28,132 nt of DNA, taken from the IMG/VR virus record IMGVR_UViG_3300020438_000213, positions 1 to 28,132 of that record; one strand, written 5' to 3'. A model generated the notes under the pieces. That model was not told where the DNA came from, did not search any database, and was given only the letters and a program-made list of their open reading frames with translations. Below are positions 6,531-15,414 of the stretch, piece by piece (position 1 is the stretch's first letter; each line of letters opens with the position of its first letter). The translations under genes and the position numbers were made by a program. The stretch comes from a virus.

Positions 6531-7955
6531 ATGGCAATAACACCTGTACAATTGAATAGGAGAGCCTTTACTAGAAATTCTATAAGTATTGAAGGTATAA
6601 GAAAATCTGTAGGAGATCTTTCTTCTGCTTTGTCAAAGTCTAATAGTATTACAAGAGCATTAGCAAAACAAACATTTGAAACTACTAAATTTAAAGCAAC
6701 TTTAATTGATAAAGATGCTTCTTATTTTAGAAAGAGGAGAGAAAATATTAGAAGAAAGGAAAGAGAGGATTTAATTGAGGCATCTAAAGTTGGTGGAACA
6801 ATTAAAAAGTCTGGATCTATTATGACTAATAGTAGTAGGGGATTTTTAGGAAGAATATTGGACACTGTTGGTGTTCTTTTAGTTGGTTGGTCTGTCGCTA
6901 ATTTTACAAAAATTATAGGTCAATCTGAATTTTTTATTAAAAGTATCACTAGAACATTGCGTGAAATTGATTTCTTCATGGAAGGAGTATTAGATTTATT
7001 TGAAAGTGTTGCTAGAATGGTAAAGAATACTTCTATGGCATTAGATCTTAATGGTCGTAGTGTAAATGATGATAAAGAGGATTTAGAGAACGCTATAGAT
7101 TTTGTTAATGTTGAATTTGCCGAGTCTGAAAAAACTATTTTAAATGATGTTATAAGTTATAAAGATCCAGATCAAATGGGTTTTGGTAATGTTAAAAAAG
7201 AATTTTTAGAAAATCCAGGACAGGTAAAAGGTGTTAAAGGTAGTGGTGATGGAGCAAAAAGTGGTGAAGATGTAAAAGTAACTGTTGATAATTATTTTGG
7301 ACAAAAAGTTAGCACCTCAAAGTATATTGAAAGAGAGAGTAGTAAAATAAGTTATTCTGACGTAAGTGAAGATGCGATAACAATGTCTATTCAATATGAA
7401 GATGGTGTAGTATCGGTTTACAAACGTCTTGGAGGTGGAGAATTTGAAAGAGTTACAAGTTTTCCTGATGGTACTGAAGATACTGAAGTGTTTCAAGCTT
7501 TTAAGAAAGGTGGATTAGTTACTGGTACTGGTAATGAAGATACAATTCCTGCTTTATTAACTCCTGGTGAATTTGTTATAACTGCAGAAACAGTTGAGAA
7601 ATTGGGAAGCGAATTTTTTACAGCATTAAATTCTATATCCAATTCTAATATTATTCCTGATATGAAACAGAAATTAAAAGTTTCTGAATCTGGTGAAGTG
7701 GTATATAACTTTATAGAAGTTATTGCTGATAATGTGGAGAAAATTGATTTTGACGTTCCTAAAGTGAATGAAGTAAGATCAAATGATTTAAATTCTTCTT
7801 ATAATAATGAACAAGTTATTGTTGTTCCTATACCAAAAAGAAAACCTTCAAGTTCTGGATCTGTTAAAAGGTCAAGAACATCCAGTTTACCTGATACTAG
7901 ATCAGGTGTAAATATGATGAGAGTACTTTCAGATTTAGAACTATCTTATACCTAA
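6531..7955 (+). CDS. Tape-measure-like tail protein, copy 2
   Basis: This 474-residue protein follows copy 1 after one base. The first 85 residues are basic and helical. A hydrophobic segment follows (LDTVGVLLVGWSVANF, about 110-125) that resembles copy 1, then an aliphatic helix (FFIKSITRTLREIDFFMEGV). The middle (about 180-320) is acidic. Residues about 327-351 read GGLVTGTGNEDTIPALLTPG followed by EFVI, a motif I recognise from the C-terminal part of many tape measure proteins (G...D.hPALL.PGEhVh). The tail (425-474) is basic and Ser/Pro-rich. Copy 1 carries the stronger membrane-like part and copy 2 the PGEFVI motif, so the pair may be one ancestral tape measure split or duplicated. Its stop overlaps the gp27 ATG. 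Confidence 0.62.
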   Translation: MAITPVQLNRRAFTRNSISIEGIRKSVGDLSSALSKSNSITRALAKQTFETTKFKATLIDKDASYFRKRRENIRRKEREDLIEASKVGGTIKKSGSIMTNSSRGFLGRILDTVGVLLVGWSVANFTKIIGQSEFFIKSITRTLREIDFFMEGVLDLFESVARMVKNTSMALDLNGRSVNDDKEDLENAIDFVNVEFAESEKTILNDVISYKDPDQMGFGNVKKEFLENPGQVKGVKGSGDGAKSGEDVKVTVDNYFGQKVSTSKYIERESSKISYSDVSEDAITMSIQYEDGVVSVYKRLGGGEFERVTSFPDGTEDTEVFQAFKKGGLVTGTGNEDTIPALLTPGEFVITAETVEKLGSEFFTALNSISNSNIIPDMKQKLKVSESGEVVYNFIEVIADNVEKIDFDVPKVNEVRSNDLNSSYNNEQVIVVPIPKRKPSSSGSVKRSRTSSLPDTRSGVNMMRVLSDLELSYT

Positions 7956-9301
7956 TGTCAGCAATAGATCCCTCACAATACGAAAAAATATTATTAGAAT
8001 CATCTGATAAGGAAAAGGTCATTGATATAAAAATGGGATGTATTGCCATTGAATATTTTGAAGATATCTTTTCACCAACAATTACAGTTAAAATACAGTT
8101 TGTGAATACTGGCGGTCAAATTAAAGGGCCAGATGGATATATGGATTCTGTCTATAATGGTCTTCCATTAAGAGGTGGTGAGAGAGTTAGTTTAAAGATT
8201 GGTGGAAATACTGAAAGTAATCCAGGATTAGATTTTCATACTGAAGAATCGGACTATTTCTATGTTTCTAATATTACTAATGTTATTAGAACTAAAAAAC
8301 AAGAAAGTTTTGTAATTCATTTATGTTCTAAAGAAGCTATAACTAATGAGACTGCTAGAATTGGTAAGAAATACATAGCTCAAAATATATCAGAATCTGT
8401 TGGAAAGATATTTAATTATTTAAAAAGTGATAAAAATATTGATATTGAAAAGACTTCTGGGAAGTATGGTTTTATTAGTAATATGAGAAAACCATTTACT
8501 TTACTTACTTGGTTAGCATCAAAGTCTGTGCCAGCATCTGGACCTGATGGAAGTACAACTGCTGGATATTGTTTTTATGAAACCAAAAGTGGATATAAAT
8601 TTAAATCTATTGATGGGTTAATAGGAGAAGAACATTTTCCTAAAGATTATACTTTTAGTGAAATATCACAAGCACAGATGGATGATTACAAAATTTTAGA
8701 TTATACTATTACTGAGAATCAGGACTTATTGACAAAATTAAAACGTGGTGCTTTTTGTAGTACTAGAATGTTTTTTGATCCTTTAAAACACACTTATGCT
8801 CCACAAGGAGAAAAGGCAATATTTAAGATGAAGGATTATCAAGGTAAATTAAATCCTTTTCTATTGGGTGATGATCTACATGAATTACCAAAAATAAATG
8901 ATACTGATGAGGATAGTTTAGGTGATCTTCCAACTAGACAAATAACTGCTATTTTAGATATAGGAACTTTAGATGAAAAGGTGACAAGAGCAGAAAATGC
9001 TAATCCTATGGAAGTACAATCGCAGTCTTTGATGAGATATAATTTACTTATGACTCAGACTGTAAATATGCTTATTCCTTCTAATACTCAATTAGAAGCT
9101 GGTAATATTATTAAATGCGTATTTCCTACAATAAATAGGACAATATCAAAGGGTGGGGAAATCGATCAGCAACAAAGTGGTAGATACATGATTAAATCAT
9201 TATGTCATCATTTTACTTCTGCTGGATCTTTTACCTCATTGGATCTTGTAAAGGATACTAGTGGTGGTGGTGAAGTTGGTGAACCAGGAGAACTAAAATG
9301 A
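7955..9301 (+). CDS. 27: gp27-like baseplate hub protein
   Basis: This 448-residue protein (T4 gp27: 391 aa) sits directly before the gp5-like gene, as hub genes cluster in T4-like phages. In T4, gp27 forms a trimeric torus between the tail tube and the gp5 spike. The visible pattern fits: an N-terminal beta region (KVIDIKMGCIAIEYFEDIFS, TITVKIQFVNTGG), SDYFYVSNITNVIRTKKQES with FVIHLCSKEAITNE, then LLTWLASKSVPA and GYCFYETKSGYKFKSIDGLI. The last portion (about 360-448) forms the second barrel-like part (LMRYNLLMTQTVNMLIPSNT, then a strand ending in IIKCVFP). The start overlaps the preceding stop (TAATG) and the end overlaps gp5 (ATGA), indicating translational coupling. Confidence 0.85.
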   Translation: MSAIDPSQYEKILLESSDKEKVIDIKMGCIAIEYFEDIFSPTITVKIQFVNTGGQIKGPDGYMDSVYNGLPLRGGERVSLKIGGNTESNPGLDFHTEESDYFYVSNITNVIRTKKQESFVIHLCSKEAITNETARIGKKYIAQNISESVGKIFNYLKSDKNIDIEKTSGKYGFISNMRKPFTLLTWLASKSVPASGPDGSTTAGYCFYETKSGYKFKSIDGLIGEEHFPKDYTFSEISQAQMDDYKILDYTITENQDLLTKLKRGAFCSTRMFFDPLKHTYAPQGEKAIFKMKDYQGKLNPFLLGDDLHELPKINDTDEDSLGDLPTRQITAILDIGTLDEKVTRAENANPMEVQSQSLMRYNLLMTQTVNMLIPSNTQLEAGNIIKCVFPTINRTISKGGEIDQQQSGRYMIKSLCHHFTSAGSFTSLDLVKDTSGGGEVGEPGELK

Positions 9302-11385
9302 TAGAACAAAGTGTTGTAAAAAGTAATTTTGTAGGAAGAGATGGATTCCGATGGTGGCTAGGTCAAGTAGCACCTGAAGATGCCCAATCAGATCAGTTGA
9401 ATATGGCTGGATGGGGAAATAGAGTTAAAGTTCGTATTATGGGATATCATCCCACTAGTGTGGAAGAATTACCAAATAGTGATCTTCCTTGGGCACAAGT
9501 TTTATTGGGTAGTTGTGATGGATCTGGTAAGGCAAATAGGGCAACTAGTTTAAAATTATCACCAGGTGATGATGTAGTTGGATTCTTTTTAGATGGTGAT
9601 GATGCACAACTACCAGTTGTAATGGGTGTGTTTGGAACTACTTTAGATCAGGATGAACTTATTAAAACTCTTGGTGGTGAATATAAGAGTCCATTTGTTC
9701 CATTTACTGGATATACGTCTAAGATTAAAAATGATGGTGCGTACATAGTAAATAGAGAATCTAATGAGATGAATACTAAATCTCAAGTTTCTCCACAACA
9801 TGTTCCTCAATCTCTATTAAGTAGTCTACCTGAAGATGCTAGATCAGCATATAATGGCATTGGTGATACAATTGTTGCTGCTAACGCTTCAAGAGGTTCG
9901 ACTGTAAATAAGATCAGTGCTGAAGTTGGTAACATGGTCAGTAAACTTCAGGCTTTGAAAAGTAAGGCAGGAGGTATCAGTAATATATCTGGTAAGATTT
10001 CAAAAGTTATTGGTGGTGTAACCAGTAAAATTAAAGGATTATCTAAAGGAGTAGTCAATTTTATGACTAATAACCTTTATAAGGGTGGAGTTTTGCCAGT
10101 TTTAAAAAAAGGAGTAGATATTTTATATAAAACTGTATATGGTCAAGTGTTAGCTGCTACTAAGAAAACTGATAAGGCAAAGAAAGCAGGAGCAGCAGCA
10201 CAAAAAGCAATGATAGGTCCTGTTAAACTACTTCAAGATGCTTTACCTTGTATAGCAAGTAAGATAATGGATACTATTGGTAGTGCTATTAAATCATTAC
10301 TTACTTCCATAGCATCTAATATTAGTAATTTTGTAAGTTGTATTGGTGAACAGTTTGTTGGTGGATTATTTAATCACATTATCGGTGGAATTACTAATTT
10401 TTTAAATCCTCTAATGGGTGGAGTTGGTACTCTTTTAAAATTTGCTGGTGGATTTGATATAGGTGGATTCCTTAGATCAAAAGCAGCTGGATTGCAAGGA
10501 ATATTGGATATTATAAGTTGTAGTTCTGCTGAACCAACTGTTAATTCTAAGACTAATGAATGGACTATTGGAAAAGGACCTAAAAATATTATAGGAGTAT
10601 CTATAGATAAGATTGTTGAAGTTGCTAATGCTGCTGATAAAATTACAGAGGGAGTTATTGGTGGTATTCAAGGAATAAGTGTTGCTTCTGGATCATTAGG
10701 AATGTTTGATTTCTTAAATCCAAGTGTAACTAATCCTGGATTCAAGAGTGGACTTGGTGAATGTTATGCAGGTCCTCCATTAAACTGTGCTGGAATAAAA
10801 ATTAATATTTTTGGTGGAGGTGGCACACAGGCACTTGGTAAAGCTATAATTGGTTCTATTGTTGGCGATGGTGCTGAAGCAGTAGGAAGTCTTATTGGAA
10901 TTGATTTGGTAAGTGGTGGATCTGGATATACAACTCCACCATATGTTGAAATAACAGATAATTGTAATAAAGGAATTGGTGCTGTTGCTAGAGCAGTCAT
11001 TGATTATGATGAAGATTCACCTACTTACCAACAGGTAACTGACATTTATATTGTTTCTGATGGAGAAGGATACCCAGTTTCTGAGGAACCAGTTCCACAT
11101 ACTATAGATCATGTAGTTGTAGTTAATCCTGGACTTGATTATAGTGATGATGACACTATTACTGATGATGATGGTAATATATATGATAAGTACCTTGATG
11201 AGTTTGGTAGAATATTAAAAATTGTTAGTCCAAACAGTGCTTTAACAAATTCAAGTGAGATAAATGATTTACCAGAACTTACAATTAAATCTAATACTGG
11301 TTATGGTGCTATATTAAAACCTCAATTAAAACCAAGACCAACCTATCAAGGTGAAGTCAAGCAAGTTATTGATTGTATTACTTGA
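9298..11385 (+). CDS. 5: gp5-like baseplate hub protein without recognisable lysozyme domain
   Basis: This 695-residue protein starts with the gp5/VgrG OB-fold: RWWLGQVAPEDAQSD, GNRVKVRIMGYHP, LPWAQVLLGS, SPGDDVVGFFLDGDDAQLPV and VMGVFGT (about residues 17-115; T4: VGVVEDRMDPLKLGRVRVRV ... LPWMSV ... GTRVYGHFLD). Where T4 gp5 carries a lysozyme domain, this protein has ~340 residues of Gly/Ile/Ser/Lys-rich amphipathic and hydrophobic sequence (about 190-535), and I see no T4-lysozyme catalytic pattern. Residues from about 536 form a beta-rich region opening GGSGYTTPPYVEIT, a motif seen in many phage and surface adhesins. The C-terminal beta-helix of gp5 is missing from this chain and appears to be supplied by the next gene. 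GGAG lies seven bases before the ATG. Confidence 0.8.
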   Translation: MIEQSVVKSNFVGRDGFRWWLGQVAPEDAQSDQLNMAGWGNRVKVRIMGYHPTSVEELPNSDLPWAQVLLGSCDGSGKANRATSLKLSPGDDVVGFFLDGDDAQLPVVMGVFGTTLDQDELIKTLGGEYKSPFVPFTGYTSKIKNDGAYIVNRESNEMNTKSQVSPQHVPQSLLSSLPEDARSAYNGIGDTIVAANASRGSTVNKISAEVGNMVSKLQALKSKAGGISNISGKISKVIGGVTSKIKGLSKGVVNFMTNNLYKGGVLPVLKKGVDILYKTVYGQVLAATKKTDKAKKAGAAAQKAMIGPVKLLQDALPCIASKIMDTIGSAIKSLLTSIASNISNFVSCIGEQFVGGLFNHIIGGITNFLNPLMGGVGTLLKFAGGFDIGGFLRSKAAGLQGILDIISCSSAEPTVNSKTNEWTIGKGPKNIIGVSIDKIVEVANAADKITEGVIGGIQGISVASGSLGMFDFLNPSVTNPGFKSGLGECYAGPPLNCAGIKINIFGGGGTQALGKAIIGSIVGDGAEAVGSLIGIDLVSGGSGYTTPPYVEITDNCNKGIGAVARAVIDYDEDSPTYQQVTDIYIVSDGEGYPVSEEPVPHTIDHVVVVNPGLDYSDDDTITDDDGNIYDKYLDEFGRILKIVSPNSALTNSSEINDLPELTIKSNTGYGAILKPQLKPRPTYQGEVKQVIDCIT

Positions 11386-11393
11386 AATAAATA
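11386..11393 (+). promoter_or_regulatory. Probable late promoter for the spike gene
   Basis: AATAAATA begins right after the gp5-like stop codon, matches the late consensus at seven of eight positions and ends 20 bases before the ATG at 11414. This spacing equals that at gp26 (20) and gp48 (19). Confidence 0.62.
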
Positions 11394-11413
11394 AAAGGGT
11401 ATAGTATTAGAAT

Positions 11414-11944
11414 ATGGCAGAAAGACCGACAAATTGGCAACAAAGACAGTATCTTTCATTTGGACCTCATTTTAGGATAGAGACTGCTAATCCTAATTTA
11501 GGATTGAATGGATCTATTGTATATGATTTATTTGCTCAAACTGCAAATGGTGATAAGAGTGTTGTTGGTATGTCCAATGGTGGAATGTATCACATTTATA
11601 ATGATCAATGTATTGAAATAATTGGTGGACAAGAAGATGAATCGGGTGGAGTTAATATTAATATTGCCAGTAAGACTGGTGATGTTTGGATAACAGCACT
11701 AGAGAATGGTGAAGTTAAGATCAGAGCTAAAAAAATAGTTATTGATGCTGATGAAGACATTGATCTAACTGCTAATAATAATATAACAATTAGTGCAGGA
11801 AATAGAATATCACTTAAATCAAATGTGGCAGATTGTGATGCCTTACGTGGTAATTTAGCACCAAGAGATGTAACTGCTCTGGGTATTGTTTTTAAAGATA
11901 GTAAAGTTAAAGATGCTATTCCATTCGGAGGTTCAATAGGATGA
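11414..11944 (+). CDS. Beta-helical spike protein (separate gp5 C-terminal/VgrG-tip-like domain)
   Basis: This 176-residue protein is dominated by short alternating strands of the kind seen in triple-stranded beta-helices of T4 gp5C and VgrG: KTGDVWITALENGEVKIRAK, KIVIDADEDIDLTANNNITI and SAGNRISLKS (about 95-140). The N-terminal part (YLSFGPHFRIETANPNLGLN, then YHIYNDQCIEIIGG) may dock to the hub. The C-terminus (KDAIPFGGSIG) would form the base or tip. The position next to the gp5-like hub and its own late promoter suggest it is the puncturing spike expressed as a separate chain. No PAAR-type tip gene is visible next to it. Its stop overlaps the next ATG (ATGA). Confidence 0.72.
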   Translation: MAERPTNWQQRQYLSFGPHFRIETANPNLGLNGSIVYDLFAQTANGDKSVVGMSNGGMYHIYNDQCIEIIGGQEDESGGVNINIASKTGDVWITALENGEVKIRAKKIVIDADEDIDLTANNNITISAGNRISLKSNVADCDALRGNLAPRDVTALGIVFKDSKVKDAIPFGGSIG

Positions 11945-14900
11945 GTCCTAATCTACCAGATTCTGGAAAGTATCCAGGAAATCCAGAATATAATGCCGAA
12001 GGGGGAAATTCTAGGGTAAATATAACCGAATTTAATGATGATGTTTATGTATATGGCACATTATATGCTGATGTATTTGGTTCTGCTTTAAATGTTGATA
12101 GTTTAACTGAATTAGAAGTTGGTTCTTTAAAGGTTACTAAAGATGCTACTTTTGATCAAGATGTTTTTATATCTGGTGAATTATTTACTGAATATTTAAC
12201 AGTAAAGCAAAGATTTAATGTTGGTGCTGGTGGTAGTGTATTTACTGCTATATCCTCAGAAAAATATGAAAATGATGGGCAAATACCAGGCCGAGTAGGT
12301 ATTGGAACATCACAACCTGATGGTAGATTCCAAGTTAGTGTTGGTGGAGAGGGTCTTGACTCAGAATTACCAATAGATCCTCTTTATTCTGCTCTTATTG
12401 TCACTGATAAAGGATCTGTTGGTATTGGATCTACTCAACCAGACGGTGAGAAAGGTTTTGAAACTGATGCTAAACTTCAGATTGGTGATAAGTGTTTAAC
12501 TGTACTTCAAAGAGATGCGGTTGTTGTTGATGAATTTAATACTATACCTGGTATTTGTAGGGTTGGTATAGGCACTACACTTCCTGATGGTAAACTGCAG
12601 GTTGGTATAAGAGAGAAGTCTTTTATTTTAGCGCAGGATTCAAATACTGGAGTAACGTCAGTAGGTATAGGAACAACACAACCATATCAACGTTTCCAAG
12701 TCGGTGAAAAGGATGATTCTTTTGTTGTTACTGATACGGGCATTGTTGGTATAGGTAGTACTAATCCTGGTAATATACCTGGATATAATGAAGGTACGGA
12801 TGGTGTAATAAAACTTGATGTAGAAGGAACGGTTAAGATTGATAGAAATATTATCGACTCTGCTGATTCGCCAGGTATTAATGGATATTATTTGAATCAA
12901 GATGAGAATGGTATTCGTTGGATACAAGCATCTCCTATAGAATTGGATGGTATGTATGCCCAAGATGAGGGTGTTTATTTACCTACAGGTGGAACTGCTC
13001 AATTATTTACAGTATTTAATTATAAGCAAATTAACAGTCAAGGTACTGGCATAGACAATTTATTGCCAATACCCAATCCAGCAAACCCAACAATGATCTG
13101 CGATGTGCAGACACAGGATTTCTGGGGACATAATGGAACTGATATCTTTAGGATGACTAAAGTTGGAATTCAAAATAATAATCCAACATCTACTTTAGAT
13201 ATTACAGGAACAGTACATGCTACTGGGTCGGTTGATTTTGATAGCACATTAAATGTAGATGGAGATACAACTTTAAACGCTACACTAGATGTAGATGGAG
13301 ATACAACTTTAAACGCTACACTAGATGTAGATGGAGATACGACTTTAAATGCTACATTAGATGTTGATGGTGCTACAACTCTTAATGACACACTAGATGT
13401 TGATGGTAAAGCAACATTTAATGATGGAACAGATACCTCAAGTCCTACTACTGGATCTGTTCAAATTGATGGTGGTGTTGGTATTGTTAAGAAACTGCAT
13501 GTTGGTGGAAAGGTAACAGTTAATGATACTACACAATCTACAGATAAGGATACTGGATCTATAGTTACTGAAGGTGGTGTTGGTATTGAGAGAAATTTAA
13601 ATGTAGGTCAGAATACAAAACTTATTGGTACTCTAGAATTAGAGAACTTCTTAATTGATAAGCTTAATGCTACTGGACATATTCCTAGTAGAACAAAGAA
13701 TGATTATAGATTATCTTCATATCAAGATGGTGTAAAATGGAGACCATCTGGAGTAGAAACTACTAATATTTACTGGGTAACTAGAGATGGTGATGATAGT
13801 AATACTGGATTATTAGAGGGAGATGCTAAAGCAACCATTGGTGCTGCAGCAGCAGTAGCGCAAGAAGGTGATACAATTAAAGTTCGTTCTGGTGTTTATA
13901 ATGAACCAAATCCTATTGGATTAAGAGATAATGTTACAGTAACTGGGGAAGACCTTAGATTGGTTAGTATTATTCCAGATGATCCCAATAAAGATGTCTT
14001 TCATGTTAGACGTGGATGTTTAATACAGAATTTAAGTTTTCATGGAACTTCAGTAGCACAGGATCATCTTGGTTGTGGTGCTGTTGCTTTCCCACCAATA
14101 CAATCTGATGTTGCTAGTGGTGAATTTTCGCAAGCAGTTGCAGGATTTACTAATTTTGGTCCAGCAAATGAAGGATCGACTGGAAGATATAAGAGTCCTT
14201 ATATCAGAAACTGTACTAACTTTATGACAGGTAGTATTGGTATGAAGATTAATGGTCGTCATGTTGATGCTTCATATACAGGAACCAATGATCTTGGTCA
14301 AGATTTAAAGAGTATGGTCTGTGATTCATTCACACAATATAATGAAGCAGGTATTGGTGTTTCTATTTCTCATAATGGATATGCTCAGTTGGTTTCTATA
14401 TTTACGATTGGAAATGAGATAGGTGTTGGTTGTACATCAGGTGGTCAATGCGATTTAACAAACTCTAACTCATCATTTGGTACATTTGGATTAGTTGCTG
14501 ATGGTGTTGGTGCTGTTGAATTTGATGGAACAGTAAAAGTTGGTATTAGTGGTGAATCTGATAGTCTTATTCTACAAGATTGTAGAGATTTTAATACTCC
14601 TACTAGAAGGTATAGAACTCCATTTGATGGTCAGGGAGCATATTTCCATCTAGATCTAACTACGTTCCAAGATGTTTTGCCATCTTTCACTGGAACTGTG
14701 ACTAAACCATTAGAGTTTATTAGGAATATAAGAATTACTAACGGTGGTGTTCCTGGTGATTATGCTTCTTCTGCTCCTCCAATTATTACTGCTACTTTAC
14801 CTCAAGGACCAGAAGCAATATTTGCTGAATTTTCACCTAATGTAAGTGCTGCTGGTACAATTACTTCAATTGATATTATTGCTAGTGGTAGAAATTTCTT

Positions 14901-15414
14901 ACCTGTAAATAATAATGCTGGCACTAGAGATAATAGTAAGGAGCAAGAATGTATAATTAATATTTCTGGTAATGGATCGGCAACTGCCGAAGCAGATATG
15001 GATCCAATATTGTTTACAATAGACGAAGCAAGTAAAGCAGCAGATTCTGGAATTTATGCTGGAATAACTACAATAACTTTTAATGAATTTATTCCTTATG
15101 CTGTATCTGCTTCAACTAAATTGGAGATGGTTAGATTGAGTAGGATTATTACCAGTTCACATTCATTTGAATACATAGGTGCAGGTACAGATATAAATAC
15201 AGCTAACCCATTCCAGGCTGGAAAACCAATACCAGAAAATGAAGTTGTTGCCATTAATGGTGGTCAAGTTCCTTTCACAAGTACGGATCAAAAAGGTAAT
15301 TTTAGAATTGGTGACGGTTTGACAATTGATCAAACTACGTCTACAATAAGGGGAAGGGACTTTAATAGAGCAATACAAGCACAATTAACACCATTAATAT
15401 TAGCATTGAAATAA
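11941..15414 (+). CDS. Large virion fibre/baseplate-associated protein with pectin-lyase-like region
   Basis: 1157 residues. N-terminal region: strand repeats (VYVYGTLYADVFGSALNVDS) and five VGIG(T/S)xxP units at about 119, 158, 207, 240 and 269, typical of trimeric phage fibre stalks. Next, five 12-residue units (LDVDGDTTLNAT) from 437 to ~496, then SVQIDGGVGIVKKLHVGGKV and a degenerate copy. From about 607, YWVTRDGDDSNTG, then GDTIKVRSGVYNE and SPYIRNCTNF, through NSNSSFGTFGLVADG at 841, look like a right-handed beta-helix (pectin-lyase-like). The C-terminus carries HSFEYIGAG (1074) and DQKGNFRIGDGLTI (about 1115). The same beta-helix and C-terminal motifs recur in the giant gene at 23269. 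It is probably displayed at the baseplate; no T4 orthologue was recognised. GGAGG precedes the ATG. Confidence 0.75.
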   Translation: MSPNLPDSGKYPGNPEYNAEGGNSRVNITEFNDDVYVYGTLYADVFGSALNVDSLTELEVGSLKVTKDATFDQDVFISGELFTEYLTVKQRFNVGAGGSVFTAISSEKYENDGQIPGRVGIGTSQPDGRFQVSVGGEGLDSELPIDPLYSALIVTDKGSVGIGSTQPDGEKGFETDAKLQIGDKCLTVLQRDAVVVDEFNTIPGICRVGIGTTLPDGKLQVGIREKSFILAQDSNTGVTSVGIGTTQPYQRFQVGEKDDSFVVTDTGIVGIGSTNPGNIPGYNEGTDGVIKLDVEGTVKIDRNIIDSADSPGINGYYLNQDENGIRWIQASPIELDGMYAQDEGVYLPTGGTAQLFTVFNYKQINSQGTGIDNLLPIPNPANPTMICDVQTQDFWGHNGTDIFRMTKVGIQNNNPTSTLDITGTVHATGSVDFDSTLNVDGDTTLNATLDVDGDTTLNATLDVDGDTTLNATLDVDGATTLNDTLDVDGKATFNDGTDTSSPTTGSVQIDGGVGIVKKLHVGGKVTVNDTTQSTDKDTGSIVTEGGVGIERNLNVGQNTKLIGTLELENFLIDKLNATGHIPSRTKNDYRLSSYQDGVKWRPSGVETTNIYWVTRDGDDSNTGLLEGDAKATIGAAAAVAQEGDTIKVRSGVYNEPNPIGLRDNVTVTGEDLRLVSIIPDDPNKDVFHVRRGCLIQNLSFHGTSVAQDHLGCGAVAFPPIQSDVASGEFSQAVAGFTNFGPANEGSTGRYKSPYIRNCTNFMTGSIGMKINGRHVDASYTGTNDLGQDLKSMVCDSFTQYNEAGIGVSISHNGYAQLVSIFTIGNEIGVGCTSGGQCDLTNSNSSFGTFGLVADGVGAVEFDGTVKVGISGESDSLILQDCRDFNTPTRRYRTPFDGQGAYFHLDLTTFQDVLPSFTGTVTKPLEFIRNIRITNGGVPGDYASSAPPIITATLPQGPEAIFAEFSPNVSAAGTITSIDIIASGRNFLPVNNNAGTRDNSKEQECIINISGNGSATAEADMDPILFTIDEASKAADSGIYAGITTITFNEFIPYAVSASTKLEMVRLSRIITSSHSFEYIGAGTDINTANPFQAGKPIPENEVVAINGGQVPFTSTDQKGNFRIGDGLTIDQTTSTIRGRDFNRAIQAQLTPLILALK
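13249..13428 (+). repeat. Five tandem 36-bp units (12-residue LDVDGDTTLNAT repeats)
   Basis: Units start at 13249, 13285, 13321, 13357 and 13393. Units 1-3 are nearly identical at the DNA level (one full unit is CTAGATGTAGATGGAGATAC plus AACTTTAAACGCTACA). Units 4 and 5 have diverged (GATTL, GKATF). They are in frame in the 1157-aa protein and extend its stalk. Confidence 0.92.

Noticed and set aside
9298-11385. Lysozyme domain in the gp5-like protein
   Set aside because: I looked for a T4-lysozyme-like segment between the OB-fold and the C-terminal beta region and saw only Gly/Ile/Ser/Lys-rich amphipathic sequence.
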